In this document: one piece after another, positions 33,561-44,757 of the stretch | Layout: each line of letters begins with the position of its first letter | Position numbering within the stretch: the first letter of the stretch is position 1 | NCBI GenBank assembly: GCA_029168955.1 | Contig: JAPDOI010000065.1 | Location: 1,612,001-1,676,000 of the forward strand | DNA from: Aplectana chamaeleonis | Taxonomy: Eukaryota > Nematoda > Chromadorea > Rhabditida > Cosmocercidae | Length of the DNA stretch: 64,000 nucleotides | Direction: 5' to 3' | Notes under the pieces: generated by a model | Database searches by the model: none | What the model saw: the letters and a program-made list of their open reading frames with translations, nothing else | What the model was told of the DNA's origin: nothing | Program-made: the position numbers and the translations under genes

Positions 33561-34260
33561 GCAAACCATCGCTCCGAACGGGACCGCGTCCTCCCAATTA
33601 TGACGTCATCGCCCGGACAGCGGCCGAGGGGCCAACTAGCACCGCGGTCCCTGTCCGGTGCCAGTTTGCCCCGCGGTCGCTCTCGGGGCCACAGCGGGGC
33701 CATCGCCAAAGATAGAGAGGATGGATTGGTTGTTCTTTGAGTGATAACGTGCGAGCCACGTTATCACTCAAAGAACAACCAATCCTGTGTGTATAAAAGG
33801 CGGCTCGCCTCGTGTAGACGGGTTGTTGGCCTTTCGAGGCCACTCTTGAGGGTCACCTCGGATCACTCTCAGGATGACAATTTTCGGCGGCCGAGGGGAT
33901 CCCTCATGACCCGCGGTGGGGAAGGCTTCCTCATTGCGGACCATGCTGGGATGGTATCCTTGTTGCGGCCTGTCGCAGGATTAACCTCCTGACCCACAGG
34001 CTGTAAGAGGTACCTTGTCCTCTTAACAGGATTAATCCTCTCCAGAAGAGGCGGAAATAAAGAAAAAATAGCTATTAGGAAATTTTTGAAAATCGCCCGA
34101 ACAGAGACCGCAGTGCCAGTTGGGACCGAAGATCGCTCCGAGCGATACTGCTGTGGCCCGGAGATCGGCTGCTGTGGTCCGAGTAGATGGCTAATTTTCG
34201 CTCGGAGCAGAGAGGCGCCGCTCGAGTAGCTCTCCGGTACCGCTCGGAGCGATGGTTTGC
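33561..34260. mobile_element. 700-bp TIR element with internal hairpin
   Basis: GCAAACCATCGCTCCGAACGG at the left is matched by the right end in reverse with one mismatch (GCAAACCATCGCTCCGAGCGG). The interior is GC-rich and contains a perfect 29-bp hairpin (33723-33785) and a TATAAAAGG word at about 33793. No protein is recognised, so it appears non-autonomous. I could not fix a target-site duplication. Confidence 0.65.
33723..33785. repeat. Perfect 29-bp inverted repeat
   Basis: The arm 33723-33751, starting GGATTGGTTGTTCTTTGAGT, is the exact reverse complement of 33757-33785 with a 5-nt loop CGAGC. Perfect pairing over 29 bp implies recent origin or selection. TATAAAAGGCGGC follows within 12 bp. 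Confidence 0.95.
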
Positions 34261-35077
34261 CTGGGGAGGTAAAATCGAGGGCGATGATCGCATCGAGCGT
34301 GATATTGTGGCGTAATTTGCAACAAACTCCCTCCAACCTGACCTTTTCCCGCGATACATTTTCACTCCTGAGAAGGTAATAGCTCGACGATTCTAGACTT
34401 CAATATTATAACTGTTTTGCTTCGCGTCAAAAGGGTTATGATTTGGCATTGAATAGTTTGTGAGAATCTCGTAAAAGAAGTGCGAATGATTTGGTATGCG
34501 ATTAAACTGGGAGCAAACGCCTAAAATTCAGTAAAGTGGTGGAACATTGATTTTGGCTGTGAACTTGTTCAATAAACAGCGAAAATTGAAAGTAACATTG
34601 AAAAAAAACAGATCACACCCGTATTTCATCCAATGGAGCTAATATTTACAGCTTAATTTCACAAAGCCAAGACTCAAGTTTTAACTTACTCCCGAAATTC
34701 AGAAACACGCATTCCCAACCATTACTGGTCTTCATGTCTATATGTTCGCTAGCGGATAAGTAAATAAAATGCATTCGTATGAGGAACATTATTAATTGAA
34801 TTGAAAATATCATCACACAGTGGGTTTTTACAAATGTTGTCGTCTAAAGGAATCGCAGCCACACGAAGATTTGTGGGTGCTCAATGAGACGGGTATGATT
34901 TGGTTTTGCAATGCTACACCTAATTGTCGCTGTTTATTAAACAAATGCACAGACAAATCAATGGTCCATCATTTCACTGATTTTTTAGCGTTTGCCTCAT
35001 GACCTTCCGATCGTTATCTTCCGTGACGTACCTTTCAGATGCATCGTTCGCGCTGGAAACGAATGTACCGAAGCACT
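34261..35077. other. AT-rich spacer, no gene seen
   Basis: The longest frame is 60 codons (34820-35002) and is unrecognised. The stretch runs into the 42-bp array. Confidence 0.4.
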
Positions 35078-37585
35078 TTTACATGGATCCCGTTCATTTT
35101 ATATGGCGTCCGGCGCACTTTTACATGGGTCCCGCACACTTTCTATGGCGTCCGGCGCACTCTTACATGGGACCCGTACACTTTCTATGGCGTCCGGCGC
35201 ACTCTTATATGGGTCCCGTACACTCTATCCGGCGTCCGGCGCACTCTTACATGGGTCCCGTACACTTTCTATGACGTCCGGCGCACTCTTACATGGGTCC
35301 CGTACACTTTCCATGGCGTTTGGCGCACTCTTACATGGGTCCCGTACACTTTCTATGGCGTCCGGCGCACTCTTACATTGGTCCCGGACACTTTCTATGG
35401 CGTCCGGCGCACGCCACACTGGTCCCATACACTCTATCCGGCGTCCGGCGCACTCTTACATAGGTCCCGTACACTTTCTATGGCGTCCGGCGCACTCTTA
35501 CATGGGTTCCGTACACTCTATCCGGCGTCCGGTGCACTCTTACATGGGTCCCGTACACTTTCTATGGCGTCCGGCGCACTCTTACATGGGTCCCGTACAC
35601 TCTATCCGGCGTCCGGCGCACTCTTACATGGGTCCCGTACACTTTCTATGGCGTCCGACGCACTCTTACATGGGTTCCGTACACTCTATCCGGCGTCCGG
35701 CGCGCTCTTACATGGGTCCCGTACACTTTCTATGGCGTCCGGCGCACTCTTACATGGGTCCCGTACACTCTATCCGGCGTCCGGTGCACTCTTACATGGG
35801 TCCCGTACACTTTCTATGGCGTCCGGCGCACTCTTACATGGGTCCCGTACACTCTATCCGGCGTCCGGCGCACTCTTACATGGGTCCCGTACACTTTCTA
35901 TGGCGTCCGACGCACTTCTTACATGGGTTCCGTACACTCTATCCGGCGTCCGGCGCGCTCTTACATGGGTCCCGTACACTTTCTATGGCGTCCGGCGCAC
36001 TCTTTACATGGGTCCCGTACACTCTATCCGGCGTCCGGCGCACTCTTACATGGGTCCCGTACACTTTCTATGGCGTCCGGCGCACTCTTACATGGGTCCC
36101 GTACACTTTCCATGGCGTTTGGCGCACTCTTACATGGGTCCCGTACACTTTCTATGGCGTCCGGCGCACTCTTACATGGGTCCCGTACACTTTCCATGGC
36201 GTTTGACGCACTCTTACATTGGTCCCGGACACTTTCTATGGCGTCCGGCGCACGCTTACACTGGTCCAGTACACTTTCTATGGCGTCCGGCGCACTCTTA
36301 CATGGGTCCCGTACACTTTCCATGGCGTTTGACGCACTCTTACATTGGTCCCGGACACTTTCTATGGCGTCCGGCGCACGCTTACACTGGTCCCATACAC
36401 TCTATCCAGCGTCCGGCGCACTCTTACATGGGTCCCGTACACTTTCTATGGCGTCCGGCGCACTCTTACATGGGTCCCGTACACTTTCTATGGCGTCCGG
36501 CGCACTCTTACATGGGTCCCGTACACTTTCTATGGCGTCCAGCGCACTCTTACATGGGCCCCGTACACTTTCCATGGCGTTTGGCGCACTCTTACATTGG
36601 TCCCGGACACTTTCTATGGCGTCCGGCGCACGCTTACACTGGTCCCATACACTCTATCCGGCGTCCGGCGCACTCTTACATAGGTCCCGTACACTTTCTA
36701 TGGCGTCCGGCGCACTCTTACATGGGTTCCGTACACTCTATCCGGCGTCCGGTGCACTCTTACATGGGTCCCGTACACTTTCTATGGCGTCCGGCGCACT
36801 CTTACATGGGTCCCGTACACTCTATCCGGCGTCCGGCGCACTCTTACATGGGTCCCGTACACTTTCTATGGCGTCCGACGCACTCTTACATGGGTTCCGT
36901 ACACTCTATCCGGCGTCCGGCGCGCTCTTACATGGGTCCCGTACACTTTCTATGGCGTCCGGCGCACTCTTACATGGGTCCCGTACACTCTATCCGGCGT
37001 CCGGCGCACTCTTACATGGGTCCCGTACACTTTCTATGGCGTCCAGCGCACTCTTACATGGGTCCCGTATACTTTCTATGGCGTCCGGCGCACTCTTACA
37101 TGGGTCCCGTACACTTTCTATGGCGTCCGGCGCACTCTTACATGGGTCCCGTACACTCTATCCGGCGTCCAGCGCACTCTTACATGGGCCCCGTACACTC
37201 TATCCGGCGTCCGGCGCACTCTTACATGGCTCCCGTACACTTTCTATGGCGTCCGGCGCACTCTTACATGGGTCCCGTACACTTTCCATGGCGTTTGGCG
37301 CACTCTTACATTGGTCCCGGACACTTTCTATGGCGTCCGGCGCACGCTTACACTGGTCCCGTACACTCTATCCGGCGTCCGGCGCACTCTTACATGGGTC
37401 CAGTACACTTTCTATGGCGTCCGGCGCACTCTTACATGGGTTCCGTACACTCTATCCGGCGTCCGGCGCACTCTTACATCGGTCCCCTACACTTTGTATG
37501 GCGTCCGGCGCACTCTTACATGGGTCCCGTACACTTTTTATGGCGTCTGGCACACTCTTACATGGGTTCCGTACACTTGTTAATG
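35078..37585. repeat. 42-bp minisatellite, ~60 units
   Basis: The unit contains CTTACATGGGTCCCGTACAC, then TTTCTATGGCGTCCGGCGCACT, 42 bp in all. Three main variants differ in the second half: TTTCTATGGCG, TCTATCCGGCG, and TTCCATGGCGTTTGG. Since 42 is a multiple of three, all three plus-strand frames stay open for 400-850 codons, with 14-residue periods. The block near 35410-35790 recurs almost exactly near 36633-37000, so the array also has higher-order duplication of about 1.2 kb. Three simultaneously open frames and the lack of a gene at either end argue against a protein. Confidence 0.95.
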
Positions 37586-37728
37586 GCCACGTGAGGGCGT
37601 ATGGGCGTCGCAGTGCTTATTCAAATCTCTGCGTTTCGCGCCTCCGTGAACGCGCGTCGCGTGCCTGCGTCGCAGTCTTCCCGTTGATATTTTTGAGCAC
37701 TTCATAGAGTCGGTTGTTCAATCTATGA
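37586..37728. other. Spacer between arrays
   Basis: Unique sequence follows the minisatellite. Nothing is recognised. Confidence 0.4.
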
Positions 37729-37806
37729 AAGGGGCGTGACCGGGTAGATGCGTTACCTACCCGGTCACGCCCCTTCCCGCTCGAAAACTTTCATTAATAC
37801 GGCCAC
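37729..37806 (-). repeat. 19-bp hairpin at edge of a CAGTGGCCGTATT end
   Basis: AAGGGGCGTGACCGGGTAG (37729-37747) is exactly mirrored at 37757-37775 around a 9-nt loop. It is followed by CATTAATACGGCCAC (37792-37806), the reverse of the terminus seen at 424 and 25534. This is a truncated or solo end of that family. Confidence 0.75.
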
Positions 37807-37912
37807 AGGATGCACGGGGTCGGGGATGATCAGTCCAGAGGAAGGGGTGGCGCATAGTTTTAGTAGAAGGCGATTTCATATAGCCGCGGTTTTCCAGGAG
37901 TCTTAACTTTCG

Positions 37913-38215
37913 AAGGCGGAGGCGGAGGCGGAGGCGGAGGCCAAGGCGAAGGCGAAGGCGGAGGCGGAGGCGGAGGCGGAGGCGGAGGCGGAGGCGGAGG
38001 CGGAGGCGGAGGCGGAGGCGGAGGCGGAGGCGGAGGCGGAGGCGGAGGCGGAGGGGGAGGCGGAGGCGGAGGCGGAGGCGGAGGCGGAGGCGGAGGCGGA
38101 GGCGGAGGCGGAGGCGGAGGCGGAGGCGGAGGCCGAGGCGGAGGCGGAGGCCGAGGCGGAGGCCGAGGCGGAGGCCGAGGCGGAGGCGGAGGCCGAGGCG
38201 GAGGCTGAGGCCGAG
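37913..38215. repeat. GGCGGA hexamer microsatellite
   Basis: About 50 copies of GGCGGA, with GGCCGA and GGCGAA variants at the edges, form a purine-rich strand of 300 bp. The minus-strand polyproline frame is a by-product. The regular GG runs could form G-quadruplex or triplex structures. Confidence 0.97.
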
Positions 38216-39522
38216 ACCGAGTCGAAGGCGATGGTGGAGAACGTTTTTGCGTACTTTGAGAGGTCATAACTTTAGAAAGCGGGGGCCAGTTAGTATGAAA
38301 ATTTGCATACACATGTATTTTCTTGCAGCGCATCGAATGGTGTACAGCTCACATCAACAAAATATCTACATTGCTACCATCTTTTCTGATCAGCCTCGGT
38401 GTAGCTAGCACCTAGAATGTGTGAATATCTAGTGCTCTTCAAAGGTCTAGCTTTACCTCTAAATACACAATTTCAGTCTAAAACCAAATTCTCGCAGAAT
38501 CGTTTGGCTTTGCTCCTCCAAGCAGGTCGTTTTGAAATAGTACCCTCAACTTCAATTTGATCTTTTCGCTGCATAAATTTCAGATTTAGATGTTAGTGAA
38601 TACACTTGCCTCAATCGCCGCTCTGAGCGGAACCTCGGAGCAACACCAGCCACGCTGTCTTAGGCCGCCGTCAGAGCTGTTCGACCAACTGAGTCCCACC
38701 CGTTGGATACGCACCGAAATTGTGATAAACGGGTGCAGAAAAATCAGCCCACTGATCCCACCTGCGACCGTCTGCTTGCATCCGCAATCCACCCAGTCTA
38801 TACGGGTGTTCTACGCGAGCGAACAGGCAGGGACATTGCAACCGAAGTCGATTTTTCCGCCCCGGTCAGACCCTTGATGACAAAAGGACGATAACTTAAT
38901 ACTTTTCCACAGCGGTAGTGCTCCATTGGTCGCGTTTGTACCGACTCGCACGGGCTCAGCTAAATATTATTCTGTGTTCAGGAGTCATCACCTTTTTCTC
39001 CACAGCAGGGTATATAAATGCGTCAATCAGAGCAAACGATGCGTCTGTGTACGTTAGATTGTCGACCAAGAAAGGTTTTAAGCAGAGTACTTTAGCAGCC
39101 ATAATTTGGACTGCCAATTCTTCCAACCCCAAGCTCACGAAAAATGTCAAGGGAATGTCGGTACGTGAGACTTCTGACCAAACGCAATCGGAGAGGTACA
39201 CTGAAGAGCACAGGATCGGAACGTTATCATGATTTCGATATCTGCCCTGTTAGTTAGAAACGTTGAAGTTTTTCGAAAGTGAGACAACACCTTTGAAACG
39301 ACCTACATAAACTCGGTGCACCTATGTCATAGCATATTGCATCGAGTTTGAGCCGACCTTCAGTAGGGAACGCAAAGTATCGCTAGGATCCATGTCGACG
39401 GTATTTTGAGGCTTAACACCAAAAGTGCCCAACTTTTCTACTTATCGCATTGGGAAGCTGGATTACAGGGTTTTCGAGCACGACCATGACAGTCGTATCA
39501 ATAGAATCCCCTGGAGGTTTGT
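38216..39522. other. Intergenic, no gene supported
   Basis: Two overlapping frames at 38586-38877 and a minus-strand frame at 39201-38956 (VSLGLEELAVQIMAAK, ending HRIIFS) look mildly protein-like. I can name no family and see no splice sites that extend them. Confidence 0.35.
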
Positions 39523-39526
39523 TCAA

Positions 39527-40073
39527 AGGCAGTGGTCGCTTTCAAATATGTTGATCCTCTTCTCATGTTCAAACCCTTTTCTGGGTTTAGAGTTGTAGGA
39601 CCTAAAAGGAAAAATCCCAAAAAAAACCGCTGTTTCGGGCCAAATTCAGAGCCTGAACTTTCTTGACTTTTTATGGTGGACGAGCCCACGCCATATCATC
39701 GGCGTCTATGATCTCTTATATCAAGAACATCAGCTGGCTTGAAATTGAATTCCGATCAACGCACATTAACCTTCGTACTGACCTGTTCGAATATTTATGT
39801 ACTCATCTAGTAAAAGACATTGAGTGTTTGCTTTCATTGTTCAACTGTTTTTATGAGGTTAATTTGCACTTATTTCTTCCGCTGAATGTCGATGATTTTT
39901 GACTGCTCGGCATGAGACTCTTTTTAGATGGCGCTGTGCACGTGTGCACGAACTGGCATTTTTGGGCCTTAAAAACCCCAATTCTAGCCCGCTTTTCACG
40001 GCGCTACCTACTTTGTTTTTCAGCTGTTATTTTTGTAGTTTTTTCGATAAAGTTTTCATCGTGACCACTGTCT
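39527..40073 (-). mobile_element. TTAA-type MITE, AGGCAGTGGTC family, copy 2
   Basis: The left end AGGCAGTGGTCGCTTTCAAA and the right end in reverse, AGACAGTGGTCACGATGAAA, are inverted repeats. TCAA flanks both sides (39523-39526, 40074-40077). It is 547 bp. Read on the minus strand it matches the MITE at 49800-50338 along its length, with markers GTGCACACGTGCAC, GTCGATGATTTTTGACTGC and CCAGCTGATGTTC. Non-coding. Confidence 0.88.
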
Positions 40074-40149
40074 TCAAGTATGGATGACAGGGTGAGCGTA
40101 CACTTTTAACCGCATTAAGAAGAGACGGAAAGCTTTTTCTGTAATATGT

Positions 40150-40540
40150 ATCGTGACATCAGATTGGATACCTAATCGAATTTCTAGAAAGATGTTTGCA
40201 ACGAATGGTATTCGAATTCTTTCATCGCTCCATTTTTTGTGTGAGATATGTGAAAGCTTCAGTGGCCTCGTTGAATTTTGTTCTAGCCTCATCTCGACAT
40301 GTACTAGGTTTTCAGTCAGAAAACTTTCTATCGGAAGTTTTTTTTTCACTACGGAAGTTAATTTGTTCTAACCACAACGCAATGCTTTACACAAATGCAC
40401 TTATTATGGCTGAAAAAAGTTGACTACCATGTTGAGTAATATGAGTTATTCCCATATTTTTCCCCAAGAATAACGTGAATTCTTCTTGCGGTGCGTGTGG
40501 ACTCGGATGTCGACATGGAGACTAATTTGGTGTTGCCAAC
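40150..40540 (+). repeat. Dispersed repeat, pair with 44960-45235
   Basis: Shared ordered words include AGCTTC, GTTGAATTTTGTTCTAGCCT against GTTGATTTTTGTTCTTACCT, AGGTTTTCAGTCAG and ACTACGGAAGTTAAT. Both continue to a CACGTGAAT or ACGTGAATTC word and a GTCGA word. It is non-coding in both copies. Confidence 0.65.
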
Positions 40541-40855
40541 CAACTAATCATGAATCCATCGAGCAACTCTTCCATTTTTCGATATAGGGACATACATAAT
40601 GTATAAGATGTGAAAACACAACTACGTGAATAAAAGAGAAGGATACACTCGCACCAAGACTGTGAAGCTTACGCAACATGAATGCTGTGAATTCAACACT
40701 GCTGGTGATAGCCTCTAAGACAAACGAATGGTCATAAAATAAAAGCCGTTTAGGAGTGTACAACAAAGAAAAATTTATTCATGGGTATTGGTCGTCCCTT
40801 CAAAGCTACTGGCCGTCTTCCAGGACGGCGAAATCAATTGTTCTTCATCACCTAA

Positions 40856-42082
40856 AGGCACAGTCCAACCTGAGAATCGTTTTTTCTGTTTTTCTGCCTG
40901 CCTTGAAAACGGTCCCACGCTGATTCCAATCATGTCCCCAAAAACCCTGTCAACGTAGTTAGGGCCCCTCAAAAATTGAGCCGCGAAGGAATGGTGGACA
41001 AGTTGTCCGTGGCTTGTAACTTCCTTCATTCGCAACCGATGCATGTGAGCCCACCTGAATAAAGAGAGAGAGGTCCTCCTAAATCTCCTCAGACAGTACG
41101 TGCGGGCGGATCGCTGGCTTTTGGCGGGCGGATCGCCCCCCCCCCCCCGCCATCCGCCCGCCAGTAGCCAGCGATCCGCCCGCCAGTAGCCAGCGATCCG
41201 CCCGGCAATGGACAGCGATCCGCCCGCCAGTAGCCGGCAATCCGCCCGCCAATAGCCAGCAATCCGCCCGGCAGTAGCCAGCGATCCGCCCGCCAGTAGC
41301 CAGCGATCCGCCCGCCAGTAGCCAGCGATCCGCCCTTGATGGTTTCCGGTAGTTCCCACCTCGGTCTCCATGTGCGGGACCACTCCCCCCTAGCCGCTGC
41401 CAAAAACTATCCTTCGGCCTCTGAGTGAACCTTCAGAGGTGACTTTATGTCACCATTCAGGATCGGCCTTAAAATGCCGATTGAGCATTCAGTGCGATGG
41501 AGCGCTTTTTATACCCTTCGGTTTGTTTACTGTGAGCATGATACTGATAACAGAAAAGAACTCGTCAATGATTGACAAGTTTCACCGTGTAAAATTTGAG
41601 CGGGCGAATCGCTGGCTATCAAAACAGTGGCGGGCGGAACGCTGGCTATCAAAGCCCTGGCGGGCAGATCGCTGGCAGGTTGCGGACGGATCGCTGCATT
41701 TCATAGCTCAGAGGGCGGATCGCTAGCAATCAAAGCCCTTGCGGGCGGATCGCCGCTTCAGAGATTGCCGGCGATCCGCCTGCTAGCGTCATTAACATTA
41801 CCAGGTGCCGCTATCCGCCCGCCAAAACGCAGCGATCCGCCCCCTGAGAAGACGAGAGGCAGCGATCCGCCCGCCGAGGCCACGATGAGCAGCGATCCGC
41901 CCGCAACTTGCCGGCGCACTGCCCGGAGAGGCCTTGATTGACAGCGGTGAGTCCGCTCCTACTGTCTGAGTCGCTTATTCGTAGGAATTGAGAGCTCGCA
42001 CTCGGCAGGTGTTGTATAGGATAGGTCTACTTCAAAACTATGTGGAAACCTCGGTTATCGTCCCTGAGCTTGGACTGTGCCT
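40856..42082. mobile_element. Expanded AGGCACAGTCC element with 22-bp arrays
   Basis: AGGCACAGTCCAACCTGAG on the left is matched by AGGCACAGTCCAAGCTCAGG from the right, as in the 442-bp element at 12151. Flanks are CTAA and TCAA, weak TTAA-type sites. At 41094-41340 a 22-bp unit GCGATCCGCCCGCCAGTAGC(CA) repeats about eleven times. At 41595-41760 the same words appear inverted (GGGCGGATCGCTGGCTATCA), and again forward to 41910. The minisatellite growth explains the 1227-bp length. Minus-strand frames with a repeated WRADRW pattern are by-products. Confidence 0.75.
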
Positions 42083-43363
42083 TCAATGATTTATTCCAGG
42101 GCGCAAATATTCCGGCATTTTTTTACTATTGCTGTTTCTGAGATTCTTTCTAGGGTTTTTTCGAGAAAGGCACACTTGAGTTGTTTTTCTTGTACTTTCT
42201 GCGCACGTACAACTTGAGTGGGTTCCTTTTCCGTTTCAACTAAAACAATTTAGGGTTAAGTTGGGTTTAACGCATCAGTTTCAGTTAAGCGCAGCCCGGC
42301 TTAGTCATCGCAGGCTTTACAGTACCCACTGTAAAACACCGTGAGTGCAATACCTATGAAAAAATAACCTAAGGACATATAAACGACAAAAATACAGAAA
42401 AGTGGTAGGAGTAGTACAAGTAAAGCCCACCAACAAATTTTCAGGTGAGCAGTCTCAAAATAAAGGCAAGAAGGCAAGAGATAAACTAGTTTCAGATATA
42501 TTCACATTTTAGTTATGTAGGATGAATTTTCAGACTGTCGATTCTCGGAGAAGGGTCAACTTCCAGAGATTCCGATTATCACCGGAATTTTATGCTCACG
42601 AAAAAAAACGACTAAAATTCAGGGCAAAATTTTAAAACTTAGCTGAGCTGTACGCAAAATGATTGGGCCCAGATGGAAATCTTGTAATTACCTGTAATCA
42701 GTTAGAATCCCTCTAAAAGAGGTTTACCCCAGAAAACAAAAAATATTCGAAAGCATCAAGATTTTCTTCAATTCCTAATTTGATTTCTATTCAATTTTAG
42801 TTATGTAAACAACAGAAGGACGAAGCACAGGCACGGTATCTGAGAAAAGAAATAGGTAAAATCCGTAAGAGTAGGGATGGAAACTGAAACTAGAGCATTG
42901 TTCATGCACGACTTTTGCTAAATCTCGGGATCGCAACTGTGGATATAATAGCAAAGCGTCTGCTGCAGCTTGCCAACCGAGCAGCTTTATTCAACTAGCG
43001 TGCATTTGGAGAATTCCATACTTGAACAAGCGGTAAAAATAGAGCGAGGTAAACGACATGTGAATGTGAACCGAGCAGCTTTATTCAACCAACGTTACAG
43101 CGCTGGCGTCTTTTATCGGAGCCTGGAAATTCAATACACTCAGGAAACTACACGATCAAGCGCTATTCATTCTAGTCTCGTTTAATAGGCTGCCAGACCA
43201 TGCACGAAGCAAAATGTGCAGCGAAAGAAATGGAGAAACCTCGGACTGTGAGCCTAGAAACTTAACAAGTCACCCTCAAATCGTACCCCTCAAACCGTAC
43301 CCACGCGGAGAGGAATGAGCCATTACCAGGGACTAAGACAGATAGCCTAACCTAATTACTTAA
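42083..43363. other. AT-rich spacer with a short repeat
   Basis: AACCGAGCAGCTTTATTCAA occurs at 42976 and 43068, and the stretch between contains GAACAAGCGGTAAAAATAGA and AGCGAGGTAAACGACATGT, which recur at 45375-45412. No gene is seen. Confidence 0.5.
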
Positions 43364-43849
43364 ATGCAGTGTTCACGATGAAAAAAGTTTCCGAAATTCC
43401 ACTAGGATTGGGTAGTGGAGGGACACTCTGTAACGTTAAAGTCGAAAGAACGCATGAAAACGAGCCAGGAAGAGCCCCAAAAGAGCCCAAAGTTGCAACT
43501 TCGAGCGCATTGAAAACCCCAAAAGCGCATCACAGGCCCACCGACGTGAAGAAATGAATGCTCGAGATTGTGAGATGAGCGATGGTTTCCGATTAACAGC
43601 CCCGTTCTTCCCTTCATTCTCAGCTTCTCTTTTTACTCAGGTCAGCTCGCATAGATCGGCTGCAAAAGACGGAAGTTACAAGCCTCGGACAACTCGTTCA
43701 CCATGTTTCCATAGCTCAATCTTTGAGGGACCATACCTACGTTCACAGAAGGGTTTGTATGATTTCAGAGACACCATTGGAATCAGCATGGGGCCGTTTT
43801 CAAGATAGGCGGAAAAACAGAAAAACGATTTTCATCGTGAACACTGCCT
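43364..43849. mobile_element. TTAA-type MITE, AGGCAGTGTTC family
   Basis: The left end ATGCAGTGTTCACGATGAAA and the right end in reverse AGGCAGTGTTCACGATGAAA form a near-perfect TIR. Perfect TTAA duplications lie at 43360-43363 and 43850-43853. It is 486 bp and non-coding. Confidence 0.9.
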
Positions 43850-43889
43850 TTAAAGGCACTGCCGTGGCAGTCTAATTACCTCAAGGTAC

Positions 43890-44145
43890 TGCCTGTGGCT
43901 GATCACTGTTCCCGAACCAGCACAGGTCCACGTATGGTGATAACATCTAGTAGATCGCAGTCCCGATTTTATCACGTGGGCCTGACATCGCAGCCTACAG
44001 AACTCTCAAAGCGTTTCGCTATGCGGCAAAAAAAATCCAAATATCAATCATAAGGACGAGTGCATCGCAGTTATTGAATTATTGAAGAGTTGTCACCTCA
44101 CTTTGACCTGTGCTGGTTAGTAGACACTGATTAAATACAGTCAGT
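43890..44145 (+). pseudogene. Penelope-like endonuclease tail between inverted repeats
   Basis: Between about 44000 and 44090, translation with one frame change gives RTLKAFRYAA then NPNINHKDECIAVIELL. This aligns with KTLDAFWIIARNP and NRKDECLAVTAEL at 8222-8310 and with the 59-63 kb copies, so it is the C-terminal end of a Penelope-like GIY-YIG endonuclease. The catalytic part is missing. GATCACTGTTCC plus CGAACCAGCACAGGTC (43900-43929) is mirrored by GACCTGTGCTGGTTAG (44105-44120), so this relic too is bracketed by inverted repeats. Confidence 0.6.
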
Positions 44146-44162
44146 GACTTGAGGAGATTAGT

Positions 44163-44530
44163 ATCGTCAATCACTGGATGAGGACGCCGCGACGCTGCTT
44201 GGCAAGAAAAATTGCGCGCGGGAAAACGAAGGGAGAGTGGCTATCGATCAAACGATTTCGCGCCCAACTGCTAAGCGCAGCTATCTCCCTGTGAGACACC
44301 GACGATACGTCACATCTAAAACCGTGACGTAATAAGACCGCCACGGGCAACACCTTCAGGCAATTAGTGCCGTATCTGCGTATCATCAATCACTGGATGG
44401 GGGGAAGCCGCGACGCTGCTTGGCGGGAAACTTTGCGCGCTGGAAAACGAAAGGAGGATGGCCATTGATCCAACCGTTTCGCACCCGAATGCTGATCACG
44501 GCTTCCTCTTTGAGAAACACTGACGATATG
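44163..44530 (-). repeat. Two copies of the GTATCGTC snapback family
   Basis: 44163-44310 and 44385-44530 each start ATC(G/A)TCAATCACTGGATG and contain CCGCGACGCTGCTTGGC and a GGAAAACGAA word. They are direct relatives of the palindrome at 48044-48191 and of 3671-3819. Both copies end near GACGATA. They lie about 220 bp apart in the same orientation. Confidence 0.7.
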
Positions 44531-44609
44531 GCTATCCGCCTTAGTTCCTAGTAGTGGCTGATCAGTGTCCCCAAACCAGAACAGGTCTGGAGACCACTGT
44601 AGAGTCCGC

Positions 44610-44757
44610 ACAATAATTTTAGTCTGATGAATGGACGGGACTGCGACGGTAGGTCATCCCCCGCGCCAATCGAAACCCCATTCTCCAGTGGGGCCGCCAA
44701 CCCCGCACGGCCAGCCGCCTGGTCCATGCGTTAGATTAAATCGAAAACGGAAACCAT
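44610..44757 (-). repeat. SINE-like repeat, copy 1
   Basis: This stretch of 148 bp is about 90 percent identical to 47483-47630. On the minus strand it contains an A-box-like TGGCCGTGCGG and, 38 bp later, a B-box-like GGTTTCGATT, a spacing that suits a tRNA-derived promoter. The open frame (HGPGGWPCGVGG) present in both is probably incidental. Confidence 0.55.

Noticed and set aside
35039..37707. Very long open frames (404, 851 and 594 codons) that could be read as a repeat protein.
   Set aside because: They are three overlapping plus-strand frames of one 42-bp minisatellite. Any unit length divisible by three without stops does this.
37860..38333. Polyproline frame on the minus strand.
   Set aside because: It is the translation of a GGCGGA microsatellite and has no independent start, domain or flanking gene.
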